Positions 51,226 through 60,330 are shown, numbered from the stretch's first letter. The stretch is 64,000 bases of DNA from Bdellovibrionales bacterium RIFOXYC1_FULL_37_79 (GCA_001770015.1 MEQB01000026.1:204382-268381), one strand, 5' to 3'. Made by a program: numbers and translations. Notes: generated from the letters alone by a model not told the origin.

Positions 51226-53392
51226 GATCTGCTTTAGGTGCTTTCTTTTCGTTTTTATATTTATCAGGATTTTTATTTTTCAAGGGCTTTACCGTTTTCG
51301 CTGATAATTTTATCCTGCCCATGCGATCAATTTCTAAAACTTCCACGTCAATAATGTCGCCTTCTTTGACAAAATCATAGACATCTTGAACTCGCTCATC
51401 ACTCAGTTCAGATATATGCACAAGTCCTGATACACCTGAGGCAATATCTACGAATGCTCCATACTCTTTGATGGTTACTACGGTTGCCTTATACTTGCTA
51501 CCAAGTTCTGGACCGTTGATTTGCAGTGAAACTTCGGCAATCAGATTTTGAATTTTTTCACTATCACTTCCCATAACTCGGATAGTTCCATCTTCGCCAC
51601 ATTCTAATTTACAATTATACTTTTCCTGGACGGCTTTAATATTTTTTCCACCGGGACCAATCAAGGCTCCAATTTTATCCTTATCGATTTTAAAACTCTC
51701 CATCTTTGGAACATTATCTCGCATCACTTCGTTGTGTGACGAGATAGTCTTGCTCATCTCATTTAGAATATGAAGTCTTCCCTCTTTGGCCTGGGATAGG
51801 GCCTTTTTGATAATTTCTTCAGTAATACCGGTGATTTTAATATCCATTTGAATGGAATTAATACCATCTTTAGTTCCTGCCACTTTAAAATCCATATCCC
51901 CCAAATGATCTTCATCACCTAAAATATCCGTAAGAATTTTAAAATCTTTTTTATCAGTCACAAGTCCCATGGCCACACCAGCAACTGGTCCACTAAGGGG
52001 AACTCCCGCATCCATAAGTGCCATAGAAGCCGCACACACCGATCCCATAGATGATGATCCGTTTGATTCTAAAACTTCGCAACAGACTCTGATGGTATAA
52101 GGAAAAGCTTCACCTTTTGGCATGGCATTTTTAATGGCCCTTTCAGCTAAATTCCCATGTCCCAGCTCTCTTCTGCCAGCTCCACCTTTGGAACCTCTGG
52201 CCTCTCCTACGGAAAAGGGAGGAAAATTGTAATGAAGATAAAATTTATCATAAAAGATACCGGCTATATTATCACTCATCTGCTCGCCTTCAGAGCCACC
52301 AATCGTAACCGTACCCATGACTTGGGTTTCTCCCCTGGTAAACAAAGCAGATCCGTGAGTATTTTTTAAAATATTAACTTCGGTTTCAATTGGTCTGACC
52401 TGGGTCAGTTTTCTTCCACCGATTCTTTTTTCTTCCTTCAGAATATCTGTTCTCATCATATGGTAAAGTAATTCATCAACCACCTTAGCCGCTTCTTTGG
52501 AAGCATCATTACTCTCAGTAAGGCCATAATCCTTGGGATTATTTTTTATTTTTTCCACCACTTTTTTAGTCATGGCACCCACTGCTTTCTGTCTTGGCAG
52601 TTTGGGAATAATACCAAGCGCCGCTCTAGCTTCCGCCGTAAATTCCTCTTTAACTTTTTTAATCAAGGTTTCATTAGCTGCCGCAGAAACAAATTCCCTT
52701 TTAGGTTTTCCAACTTCCTTACCCATTTTTTCGATCAGTTCCACCATCGATTTAATATTGGTATGAGCAAAATGAAGTGCCTCAAGCATGACTTCTTCGC
52801 TCACTTCATGGGCCTCACCTTCCACCATCAAGATGGCATCTTTGGAAGCAGACACCACCAACTCCAAATCAGATTTTGCCCAATCTTCCCTTCCTGGATT
52901 CAAAATAAATTGCCCGTCAATTCGTCCAACTTTACAACTGGCAATCGGAGCGACGAAGGGAATATCAGAAATGGTAAGCGCCGCTGAAGAACCAATGCCT
53001 GCCAACACTTCGGGGTCACAAGCAGATTCATAGGACAATACGGTAGCCTGGATAAATGTCTCAAATAAATAGCCTTCTGGAAACATAGGCCTAAGTGGCC
53101 GGTCTAATAGCCTGGCACACAGAGTTTCTTGAGTGGATGGGCGATTTTCCCTTTTCATAAATCCACCCAAAAATTTTCCCGCCGCAAAAAATTTCTCTCT
53201 ATAATCAACCGTGAGGGGGAAAAAGTCCTGCCCATCTTTAACGACGGTATCCGAACAGGCCGTAACCAATACCTGGGTTTTACCGCAGGTTACTAACACC
53301 GCACCATCAGCTTGCTTGGCCAAACGACCAGTTTCAATAATTACTTCTTTTCCACCGTAATTAACCTTAAATTCTCTTTTGTTTTCATTCAT
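51218..53392 (-). CDS. pnp: Polyribonucleotide nucleotidyltransferase (PNPase)
   Basis: 3'-5' phosphorolytic exoribonuclease of the RNA degradosome. 724 residues: two RNase PH domains (KREFKVNYGGKEVI ... and TRGETQVMGTVTIGG, SSMGSVCAASMALMDAGVP, GDEDHLGDMDFKVAGT), a helical linker, a KH domain (IGALIGPGGKNIKAVQE) and an S1 domain (GSKYKATVVTIKEYGAFVDI ... VHISELSDERVQDV). The charged tail (DHE) runs into dut. Genes lie in the canonical order rpsO-pnp. PNPase usually represses its own synthesis through a processed leader hairpin; a 20-nt hairpin sits 24-43 nt upstream of the start. GAGT-like ribosome binding site only weakly visible. Confidence 0.98.
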   Translation of the reverse strand: MNENKREFKVNYGGKEVIIETGRLAKQADGAVLVTCGKTQVLVTACSDTVVKDGQDFFPLTVDYREKFFAAGKFLGGFMKRENRPSTQETLCARLLDRPLRPMFPEGYLFETFIQATVLSYESACDPEVLAGIGSSAALTISDIPFVAPIASCKVGRIDGQFILNPGREDWAKSDLELVVSASKDAILMVEGEAHEVSEEVMLEALHFAHTNIKSMVELIEKMGKEVGKPKREFVSAAANETLIKKVKEEFTAEARAALGIIPKLPRQKAVGAMTKKVVEKIKNNPKDYGLTESNDASKEAAKVVDELLYHMMRTDILKEEKRIGGRKLTQVRPIETEVNILKNTHGSALFTRGETQVMGTVTIGGSEGEQMSDNIAGIFYDKFYLHYNFPPFSVGEARGSKGGAGRRELGHGNLAERAIKNAMPKGEAFPYTIRVCCEVLESNGSSSMGSVCAASMALMDAGVPLSGPVAGVAMGLVTDKKDFKILTDILGDEDHLGDMDFKVAGTKDGINSIQMDIKITGITEEIIKKALSQAKEGRLHILNEMSKTISSHNEVMRDNVPKMESFKIDKDKIGALIGPGGKNIKAVQEKYNCKLECGEDGTIRVMGSDSEKIQNLIAEVSLQINGPELGSKYKATVVTIKEYGAFVDIASGVSGLVHISELSDERVQDVYDFVKEGDIIDVEVLEIDRMGRIKLSAKTVKPLKNKNPDKYKNEKKAPKADHE

Positions 53393-53415
53393 TACTTTAC
53401 TCCCAAAACATAATT

Positions 53416-53435
53416 GAAGTTTTAAAAAAAACTTC
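53416..53435 (-). promoter_or_regulatory. Hairpin in the pnp leader
   Basis: A perfect 8-bp stem (53416-53423 with 53428-53435) with an AAAA loop, 23 nt upstream of the pnp ATG. In E. coli the pnp leader hairpin is cut by RNase III and bound by PNPase in autoregulation; this one is shorter and AU-rich, so it is only a candidate. The rest of the 226-bp rpsO-pnp gap is AT-rich and shows no other clear element besides the rpsO terminator. Confidence 0.35.
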
Positions 53436-53576
53436 GCTAAAAAAAATATTTTATTTGTAAATGAGGATCATGGGGTATTTAAAAGATATCTAAAAACCTG
53501 ATTAAAAAAAATCCCATTTTTATATATCTCCCAAATTCCCTCGCCATCCTCCATTACAAACGACTTATAACCTTTG

Positions 53577-53605
53577 AAAAAGGGAGCATTAAAATGCTCC
53601 CTTTT
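53577..53605 (-). terminator. Intrinsic terminator/attenuator after rpsO
   Basis: An 11-bp stem (53577-53587 with 53594-53604), AAAAGGGAGCA with its complement around a 6-nt loop. The minus strand continues with a T-rich stretch. It lies 14 bp after the rpsO stop and probably separates rpsO from pnp, which then needs its own promoter or read-through. Confidence 0.75.
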
Positions 53606-53618
53606 ATTTAACCATAGT

Positions 53619-53885
53619 TTACTTTCGAAGTCCCAGTTCTTTAATTAATGAAGCATAATTTTCTTCATTTTTAGCTGCTAAAAAGCGCAATAATCTTCTT
53701 CTTTGTCCAATCATTTTCATTAAACCCCGATTGGAACTAAAATCTTTTTTGTGAGCCTGAAAATGATCCTTCAAACCATTTATTCGCTCAGTTAATAAAG
53801 CGATTTGCACTTCGGTGGCCCCTGAATCATTGGGGGATTTTCCAAATTTCAAAATCAGCTCAGCAGTTCTTTCTTTCGTAATCAT
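53619..53885 (-). CDS. rpsO: 30S ribosomal protein S15
   Basis: 88 residues, the standard length. Binds the central domain of 16S rRNA during 30S assembly. Family blocks are present: FGKSPNDSGATEVQIALLTERI, then LKDHFQAHKKDFSSNRGLMKMIGQRRRLL (given in parts) and KNEENYASLIKELGLRK. AAGGAG lies 8 nt before the ATG. The stop is followed by a hairpin that ends or attenuates the transcript before pnp. S15 often represses its own mRNA in other bacteria, but I see no characteristic pseudoknot here. Confidence 0.98.
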   Translation of the reverse strand: MITKERTAELILKFGKSPNDSGATEVQIALLTERINGLKDHFQAHKKDFSSNRGLMKMIGQRRRLLRFLAAKNEENYASLIKELGLRK

Positions 53886-53960
53886 TTGCTACTCCTTTTT
53901 AATCCAAGTAAGAATTACTCAATTCCAACCTAGAAAAAAATAAAAAATTGATACACAGTA

Positions 53961-54926
53961 TTATCTAATAAATTCAGACATGTAAACTTTTAATTTATTT
54001 AACAATCTTTCTTCGATCTGTCTAATCCGCTCTCTGGAAACACCATACTCATCGGCAATCGCTTGCAACGAGGCAGGAACTTCGGCAAGTAGCCGTTTTT
54101 CAAAGACTTTTCTATCCCTATCATTCAGATCTTCTAAAAATTTATGTAAATGCTTTTTTAAAATCTGAATACCTTGCTGATTTTCAACATCATCTTCAAA
54201 GGAATAGGAATCATCCGAGATCAGCTCCCCGAGAGTGGTGGTGCTTTCGTCATGAACCTGGGCATCCATGCTGACTTCGCTGCCACCTTTGCCCAGTCGC
54301 TCCTCCATCAGGGTCACCGCCTTTTCACTAACCCCTAAATTTTCAGAGATAATCCTTTTATCAGGCACAATTCCAAGGCCCGTCAAACGCTCTTTTTCCT
54401 TCAAAAGATTGTAAAATAACTTTTTTTGATCATTGGTGGTTCCAATTTTCACTAAACGGAAATTGTCCAAAATAAATTTTAAAATATACGATTTAATCCA
54501 CCAACTGGCATAATAAGAAAGCTTGGTACCCTGGTCTGGATTGTATTTACTCACGGCCTTCATCAATCCAATATTGCCTTCTTGAATCAGATCCATGACA
54601 TTTTGATAAACACTCTTATAATCCATCGCAATTTTCACCACCAATCTGAGATTATGTAAGACCAATTTTTTGGCCACCTCAATATCCCCGGTTTCAAACA
54701 GGACTTTGGTCAGTGCTTGCTCTTGCTCCCGGCTTAATAACTTATATTTATTAATCTCCTTGATATAAGTAACCAAGGGATCGGCGTATTTATCCGGGGC
54801 ATAAATCGTTACATCGTAATGATCACTGGAAATAACCGCAGGAAGATTCTTAACATGATCCTCTGTTTCAAGAAGTAAAACATTTTTATCAGGCACTGTT
54901 GATTTTTCCTCGTTATTTTTTTTCAC
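53961..54926 (-). CDS. rpoH: RNA polymerase sigma-32-type (heat-shock) factor
   Basis: 321 residues. Sigma-70 regions 1.2-2 (DPLVTYIKEINKYKLLSREQEQAL; NLRLVVKIAMDY; MDLIQEGNIGLMKAVSKYNPDQGTKLSYYASWWIKSYI, in parts), region 3 and region 4 (ALQAIADEYGVSRERIRQIEE). The segment NDQKKLFYNLLKEKERL corresponds to the RpoH box that distinguishes sigma-32 from the housekeeping sigma. It carries about 45 extra N-terminal residues and a linker rich in acidic residues (DDSYSFEDDVENQ). The start is a GTG 16 bp after the 564-residue upstream gene. It should direct heat-shock promoters. Confidence 0.92.
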   Translation of the reverse strand: MKKNNEEKSTVPDKNVLLLETEDHVKNLPAVISSDHYDVTIYAPDKYADPLVTYIKEINKYKLLSREQEQALTKVLFETGDIEVAKKLVLHNLRLVVKIAMDYKSVYQNVMDLIQEGNIGLMKAVSKYNPDQGTKLSYYASWWIKSYILKFILDNFRLVKIGTTNDQKKLFYNLLKEKERLTGLGIVPDKRIISENLGVSEKAVTLMEERLGKGGSEVSMDAQVHDESTTTLGELISDDSYSFEDDVENQQGIQILKKHLHKFLEDLNDRDRKVFEKRLLAEVPASLQAIADEYGVSRERIRQIEERLLNKLKVYMSEFIR

Positions 54927-54942
54927 GTCTTATAAGATAGTA

Positions 54943-56637
54943 TTATTTTTTACTTTGTGAAGCCCTCATATCATTTTTTCTCGCCTGAGTCAGGAATTTA
55001 TGTCTGATATATTTTAATGCAAAGGGAGCATAATTTAACTGTACCGGAATTTTAACCAGTTCATTACCCGATTGCTCAAAATATTTTCCCTCATACTTGG
55101 CAATCTGCTCCAAAATTTCATTGGACACTAACCGTTCCAAACCAGTATCCCACGGCGGAATTGTAAATTTATCCCGGACATTTTGAATATCTTTAACAAT
55201 ATACTTTTCAAATCGATTCACCAGTCCGGTAAGATTAAAATTTTGCTTTTTAGACGGATCATATTCCTTTCTTTTTTTTCTAAACCAATTAAGAAGGCTT
55301 TTGGGGACGGTCACATTAAATTCTACGGGAATCTTCCCCAGAATCTGGCTGCTTCTATCAATCTCTCCCAGATTAACATCTATCATAACTCTGAAATCGG
55401 CCACGGTTACATCAAAAAAAAGATTGCGAGAAACCACTTCAAGCCGAAGTGGTTCCTCATAGTAAACATTGTCCACAGAATTTTTCAGTTGATTTTGACT
55501 CCAGTTATACCATGATTGATCAAGACTTTTTAAAAAAAAGTCTTCGGGGGAATAAAGCGGTAAATGGCGTAAAATAACGTCGGGAACTTTATTAATCAAG
55601 ACACTCAATTGGGACAATTGAAAATAATAATCATCCGGGCCTAACTCTTTTGCCCAGGTTTTGAATATTTCATCATCATTTTCCAAATTAAGATTGGCAT
55701 CCTTGAAATCACTACAATATAACCGTTTCAAATCATCATAAACATCCGCCCCTCCCAGACTTCGGGGTACCTTCCTGTGAAATTCATCCACGTAAACCTT
55801 TCGGCACATCAAATCCTCACAAAGAATAATTTTCTCTTTGACCAATTTGGTCTTGAAAATAACATTATTCACCAATTCAAGATTTAATTTTTCACCAAAC
55901 ATTTCCCTCAAGAAGTAGGCAAAAAACATGGGATTTTTAATAATGGGAGATAAAAATCTTAACTGTTTGGCCGATCCTCCCCAGGAACAAAATGATCTAA
56001 ACAGTAAAATATTGTAATTCATCTCCAGTTCCAGACATTCCTTGCAATTGTCATCTTGAGAAATTCCAAACAAGCGGGTTGAGGCCTTAAGCGACGAATC
56101 TGAAATTTTTTCCTGAAAAAATGATGCAAACCAAACATGCAAATTTTTTCTACTGACAAAAGAGATATTTTTTGAACAATGATTTTCAATTAAATTATTT
56201 TTTAAGGATAAAAAATCTTCTCTGGACAATCCCAGTTTGGCCGCATAATCACCAATCGCCTGCATGACAATTTTAAGCCCGTGATACTGGATATTGGCAA
56301 GCAGGGTGCGCTTTACGGTGTTTTCATCCCACAGACTCGTATAATCAATTGAATTATTTTTCTGGCAAAATTCCACCAGATTATTACCCTCCTGGAAAAA
56401 ACCCCGCATAAGCCCCAGGGTTTCTTTGTCCTCTTGGGATAAAACCTCGCCACTTGCCTGCTTCAAACTTTTGGTATCGAACAGGTAATTAAAGGGATCC
56501 ACACGGGAAGGTTTTAAAACCTGAGAAGTTTCGTCAAATAATAATGCATTGATCGATTCCACGCCGTAAGTGCTTATAATAAACAAAAAAAAGATGCCTC
56601 CCAAAAATAAGACCTTAAAAACAAATCTTTTTACCAA
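54943..56637 (-). CDS. Exported protein of unknown function upstream of rpoH
   Basis: 564 residues. A hydrophobic N-terminal segment (about 6-25) acts as signal or anchor. The rest is mainly helical, with three Cys pairs (CQKNN/CSKN, CKECLELE, CSW; CEDLMCRK) in the first half, so it is probably periplasmic. A middle region from about 395 to 470 has a LRLEVVSRNLFFDVTVADFRVMID pattern (in parts) suggesting a beta structure. I recognise no family. The start is a TTG with AGGGAGG 4-5 nt upstream. It is cotranscribed with rpoH 16 bp downstream, which is an unusual partner for an exported protein. Confidence 0.7.
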   Translation of the reverse strand: MVKRFVFKVLFLGGIFFLFIISTYGVESINALLFDETSQVLKPSRVDPFNYLFDTKSLKQASGEVLSQEDKETLGLMRGFFQEGNNLVEFCQKNNSIDYTSLWDENTVKRTLLANIQYHGLKIVMQAIGDYAAKLGLSREDFLSLKNNLIENHCSKNISFVSRKNLHVWFASFFQEKISDSSLKASTRLFGISQDDNCKECLELEMNYNILLFRSFCSWGGSAKQLRFLSPIIKNPMFFAYFLREMFGEKLNLELVNNVIFKTKLVKEKIILCEDLMCRKVYVDEFHRKVPRSLGGADVYDDLKRLYCSDFKDANLNLENDDEIFKTWAKELGPDDYYFQLSQLSVLINKVPDVILRHLPLYSPEDFFLKSLDQSWYNWSQNQLKNSVDNVYYEEPLRLEVVSRNLFFDVTVADFRVMIDVNLGEIDRSSQILGKIPVEFNVTVPKSLLNWFRKKRKEYDPSKKQNFNLTGLVNRFEKYIVKDIQNVRDKFTIPPWDTGLERLVSNEILEQIAKYEGKYFEQSGNELVKIPVQLNYAPFALKYIRHKFLTQARKNDMRASQSKK

Positions 56638-56691
56638 ACGGCCTCCCTAAGAAGAAATGATCAAAGATTTAATAAATTCATATTGCTCATG

Positions 56692-56713
56692 TTATCGGAT
56701 GGTTATCCGATAA
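56692..56713. promoter_or_regulatory. Perfect dyad in the divergent promoter region
   Basis: TTATCGGAT, GGTT, ATCCGATAA: 9 perfect base pairs (56692-56700 with 56705-56713), in the 77-bp gap between two divergent genes. The 3' arm ends one base before the ATG at 56715. It can be an operator for both genes, or an RNA hairpin covering the only GGATGG ribosome-binding-like sequence of the rightward gene. Its GATAAT could also serve as a -10 for a leaderless message starting at the ATG at 56721. Confidence 0.6.
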
Positions 56714-56714
56714 T

Positions 56715-58130
56715 ATGAGTATGAACTTCAGACCATTAATTCTCCTTCTGACCGTGGTATTCTTTGCCTGGCAATCTATGGGTTATGGTGAGGATAATTC
56801 GAATTTATTACAGATGTTTGTACGCAATAAGTTTGAAGATAATTTAAATAAACAGGAAAAAATTAAACTCTCCAAATTTTTACTCGTCAACGGGGATCTA
56901 AATCGTGCCAAATATCATTTAAACACACTTTTTGATCTCGGCCATCATGGGGAACTGATCAAACTAAGATATCTCTCCTATATCGCCTTTGTGGAAGACA
57001 ATTTTGATGGTGTTATCAATCAATCGACTTCTGATTTTCAATTTTATCCGCAAATTTGTACCCTCAATGTGCTGGCCTACCTGATGAAAGGTGACATAAG
57101 TCAAACTAAAAAGGAGTTTATTAATTGTAAAATCCGCACCGGAATTTATAACCAGGACGATTACTTCTGGTTAACCAACCTAATCAAACTCAAGGAAAAT
57201 ATATTAAAATCAAGTGGCAGTAATGAAGAAAACCATCCGTCAGAAAAAATTCAACACATCCTGGCTCCTAAAACCTATAAGGATCTTTTAACCTTCGTTG
57301 ATTCGGTAAACTCCGCGCTGTTGTGGCTCAAGCTTGGCCTTTATGCCGGACTCCACGACGACATCATCACTTTGTTACCAAACCTCCCTGAGGAAGTTTT
57401 TGAATCCCACAGGTTTAGAGAAATTATGGCCCTCATTTATTTTAGAAACAAAGATCACCCCAATGCCAAAAAATTTTTAGAAGACGTTGATACCGCCAAC
57501 GCCCACAACATCCTGGCCGGTATTTATTTGAAACAAAATAAAACCGAACTGGCTTTTGCCGAATACAAACTGGCCCTTTTAAAAAAACACAATTCCCGAA
57601 ATGCCCTAGAGAAAATCATTCCTCTTTCCTACATACTTTCTGATTATAATCTCGGGCTGGATTCTATCAATCAACTGGAATTTACCGGTGTCAATCAAAC
57701 CACTTTATCCATTTTTAGATCAATCTTTTTGCTGAGAAATAAAAATTACTTTGAAGCGTGGAAAGCTCTTTCTGGTTTTGATCTGACCACCACGACCCAT
57801 ATCCCCGACAGGGTTTTTCAAATGAAAAACTTCCTTTCCATCTTGCTCAATTATTCCGACGAAATTGACAGGTATTCAAACTATGCATGCAACCAATTTG
57901 ATGGACTCTCCTGCTGGGTCCAAACCCAATTATTGATCTGGCCTGATTTTTCCAAGCATTTCAAACGCACAAGCGATCAGTCGCCCACGCCATTATTTAC
58001 AAGCACCAATTTAATCGAAACCTGGGAAGTAAAAAACATCAAGGAAGACCTGATTGTGGATCAGGAAAACCTCCAACAATTGGATGAAACCCAAGATATC
58101 AATAATGAAATCGCCAAAAATATTTTTTGA
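56715..58130 (+). CDS. Exported TPR-like repeat protein
   Basis: 471 residues with a signal peptide (cut near GYG-ED, about residue 25). From residue 40 on it is all helical, in repeats of about 34 residues with patterns such as LVNGDLNRAKYHLNTLFDLG, AYLMKGDISQTKKEF, IYFRNKDHPNAKKFLEDV and IYLKQNKTELAFAEYKLALLKK, which are tetratricopeptide-like. TPR proteins hold protein partners; this one should do so in the periplasm. The start is either the ATG at 56715 or the one at 56721, both immediately after a dyad and without a classical ribosome binding site. It ends 4 bp from the convergent neighbour. Confidence 0.7.
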   Translation: MSMNFRPLILLLTVVFFAWQSMGYGEDNSNLLQMFVRNKFEDNLNKQEKIKLSKFLLVNGDLNRAKYHLNTLFDLGHHGELIKLRYLSYIAFVEDNFDGVINQSTSDFQFYPQICTLNVLAYLMKGDISQTKKEFINCKIRTGIYNQDDYFWLTNLIKLKENILKSSGSNEENHPSEKIQHILAPKTYKDLLTFVDSVNSALLWLKLGLYAGLHDDIITLLPNLPEEVFESHRFREIMALIYFRNKDHPNAKKFLEDVDTANAHNILAGIYLKQNKTELAFAEYKLALLKKHNSRNALEKIIPLSYILSDYNLGLDSINQLEFTGVNQTTLSIFRSIFLLRNKNYFEAWKALSGFDLTTTTHIPDRVFQMKNFLSILLNYSDEIDRYSNYACNQFDGLSCWVQTQLLIWPDFSKHFKRTSDQSPTPLFTSTNLIETWEVKNIKEDLIVDQENLQQLDETQDINNEIAKNIF

Positions 58131-58134
58131 GGTT

Positions 58135-59574
58135 CTAATCCTTGGAATAAGACTCTAAAAAATCCAAATCCTGCTCAATTTTGAGTATGCTTTCCTTTAA
58201 TTTGACTTTCAGCAAATCCAATATGTCATACTCATCGGCCCTTTTTAACTCTTGTAATTCAACCATGGAAAGATGTTCAATTTTAAAGATCACCTCCATC
58301 ATTTTTCTTCGATGATAGCTTAAATTTTTATAAAAATTTGAATAATACTCCTTAAAATCTGAATATTCGGTATCCGTAAATTTTTGGAATTCACCTCTTC
58401 TTAGGGAAAACAATTTAATTCCAGACTTCCCTTTCAAAAAAGCCTCATTATTCCTCCGTTGGGCAAGCACCGTCACCAATGCACCAGACCCGGTTGGCAG
58501 CCACGAATAATCTGGATCAAGAAGCGTTTCAATTAAATTTTGATTTTTCACGACACTCTTTAGATCACGCAGGTCCAAATCAATCGAGCGGTTCACGATC
58601 CTATATAAATTGTGAGTTGGTACAGACATATAACCAAATTCTCCTCCCACCCAATTTCTGACCCCCTCTAGTGGAATATCCGCAAACGGCTCGGACACTA
58701 CGCCTCGAAACTGATTAAAGCGAGTCGACTTGAGCTGTTTTTTCATATCAAAAAAACCGGTTTGCGCAATGGCATTATGAATAATATGGCTACAATTATC
58801 CAAAATCACATCATACTTATAGCCATTTTTTTGCGCATCCTCATTTCTTTGATTTAAATATTTAACCATTCTCTCGATACCCGCTTTGGGAATGGGAAAT
58901 CTTGTGCAATATGAAGTCCGGGCCAGCGAAGAGGCAAAATCAATGCCTATATTTTTATCAATATAACATTTGATGATTTCATCCTCTAAGCACTGGCTTT
59001 CTTTACATCGACAAGTGGCCATTTGTTTTTCCACCATTTTGATCCCTTTAAACCACGCTTTATCATAATAATATTTTTTAACCTCCTCCACCGTGAAAGG
59101 AGTGATGGTTTCTCCCCACCCAAGCGGGCCTTTATAAAAATTATCCCTACCAGGAATGGCGATAAAACGAATATTTGAAAACATTAAATTTAAGCTGATG
59201 CCAACACCTCTAGGTTGATCATCCGAAACATCATCTTGACGGTCACACATTTTAAGGGCGGGATAATTTTTTTCTCCATCTACGCAGGCGCTACTTATAA
59301 ATAATGTGGCATGCCCTCCGGTTCCGCCCTTGACGGCCCAGGTAATTTCATCTTCAGGTATATATTGGCTGGCGGTGCACATTTCAATAAAGTGTGGATG
59401 CATTTTATCATAGACCTCATTGCGCTTATCAATCTGCTCGCCGAGCTCCTGTTCACTTATATTAGGATTGTTTTTGAGAATAACCAGATCGTTAAATTCA
59501 AAGGCATAAGAATTTCGAGCAATGATAAGGAATGATACCCAAACCAGATACAAACCCAATAATAGGTGTTTCAT
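58135..59574 (-). CDS. Exported protein with LRAT/NlpC-P60-like catalytic arrangement
   Basis: 479 residues with a signal peptide (cut near SYA-FE). A GGTGGHATLFISSA block contains H88 on a strand, and further on YDVILDNCSHIIHNAI contains an Asn-Cys pair (C261) at the start of a helix. His first, then NC-[SE]-H, is the order in circularly permuted papain-like enzymes such as LRAT and some NlpC/P60 relatives, where the Cys is the nucleophile. Between them lies a Cys-rich insert (CRCKESQC, IKCYI, SYC). The C-terminal 200 residues are helical. It could be an exported peptidase, amidase or acyltransferase. The start has TTTCTC-type weak signals only. Confidence 0.62.
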   Translation of the reverse strand: MKHLLLGLYLVWVSFLIIARNSYAFEFNDLVILKNNPNISEQELGEQIDKRNEVYDKMHPHFIEMCTASQYIPEDEITWAVKGGTGGHATLFISSACVDGEKNYPALKMCDRQDDVSDDQPRGVGISLNLMFSNIRFIAIPGRDNFYKGPLGWGETITPFTVEEVKKYYYDKAWFKGIKMVEKQMATCRCKESQCLEDEIIKCYIDKNIGIDFASSLARTSYCTRFPIPKAGIERMVKYLNQRNEDAQKNGYKYDVILDNCSHIIHNAIAQTGFFDMKKQLKSTRFNQFRGVVSEPFADIPLEGVRNWVGGEFGYMSVPTHNLYRIVNRSIDLDLRDLKSVVKNQNLIETLLDPDYSWLPTGSGALVTVLAQRRNNEAFLKGKSGIKLFSLRRGEFQKFTDTEYSDFKEYYSNFYKNLSYHRRKMMEVIFKIEHLSMVELQELKRADEYDILDLLKVKLKESILKIEQDLDFLESYSKD

Positions 59575-59801
59575 TTTTTTCTCCGTATAAACTAATTAAA
59601 ACAAGACTATAGTTCACATAGACGCTATGCGCTATTATGATCGTATCTGCATGTAATTTTTTCTATGCGAAAAGGTAAAATTGGCTGACTTTGAGGGGAT
59701 TTAAAAAAGCTTACTAATTAAAATTTGTTTGGCCTGCTGTTCAAAATACATTAACCTACAATATATAAAGATCAAAAAATTTACCAAATCGTTTATTGAG
59801 A

Positions 59802-59837
59802 TTTTCTACACTACATCTAAGCAATGAGTGTAGAAAA
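59802..59837. repeat. Long inverted repeat downstream of the 152-residue exported protein gene
   Basis: Two perfect 11-bp arms (59802-59812 with 59827-59837), with a 14-nt loop, 34 bp after the stop of the leftward gene. No T-tract follows on either strand, so it is not a typical intrinsic terminator but may protect or end the transcript. The rest of the 297-bp gap (59575-59871) shows no other clear element. Confidence 0.5.
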
Positions 59838-59871
59838 CCACCATCGTGAACCAGTTAAAAAATTATTAGTG

Positions 59872-60330
59872 CTACTTCGTATAAGTACACTCCATGTCAA
59901 TGCTTTTATCACCGTCAAGGCTTCTGTCGCTTGATTTCATAGCAATAACGAGTGTGCCATCTTGAAGAGTAAATGACTTTACTCTGGAGTATGAGTTAAA
60001 AAAAGATCTGGCTTCATAAGTTTCGACAATCCTATTTTTTGAAAACGTAGTTTCGTAAACGCCTTTATCTCCATGTTTTCTAATTGCCCCTTGTCCAATA
60101 TCTTTAAATCTAATACCTGTAATAAAATGATTGCTTTGCATGAATGTTCCCAGTAAAAAATTTTCAGATGAGTTGTACGTCACTTGCAACTCTGGTGTGC
60201 ACTCTGGGGTGAATTGACCTTCATCTCCGTACTTGTTAACAAGATAATATGTGCCATTAAAATCCGACAAACTTTGTGCGATTGACAAAGTTGAGTACGT
60301 TAAGAGAACAAGTAACAGAAGGCGTTTCAT
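59872..60330 (-). CDS. Small exported beta-rich protein, lipocalin-like length
   Basis: 152 residues with a signal peptide (cut near SIA-QS). The mature part starts LSDFNGTYYLVNKYGDEG and continues with alternating strands and turns; a GTYYLV opening and about eight strands recall lipocalin/DUF-type small barrels, but I cannot assign a family. Two Cys (in PECTPEL and DMECTYTK, near the two ends) likely form a disulfide that closes the barrel. AAGGAG lies 5 nt before the ATG. An 8-bp inverted repeat (60341-60348 with 60382-60389) borders this ribosome binding site. Confidence 0.7.
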   Translation of the reverse strand: MKRLLLLVLLTYSTLSIAQSLSDFNGTYYLVNKYGDEGQFTPECTPELQVTYNSSENFLLGTFMQSNHFITGIRFKDIGQGAIRKHGDKGVYETTFSKNRIVETYEARSFFNSYSRVKSFTLQDGTLVIAMKSSDRSLDGDKSIDMECTYTK

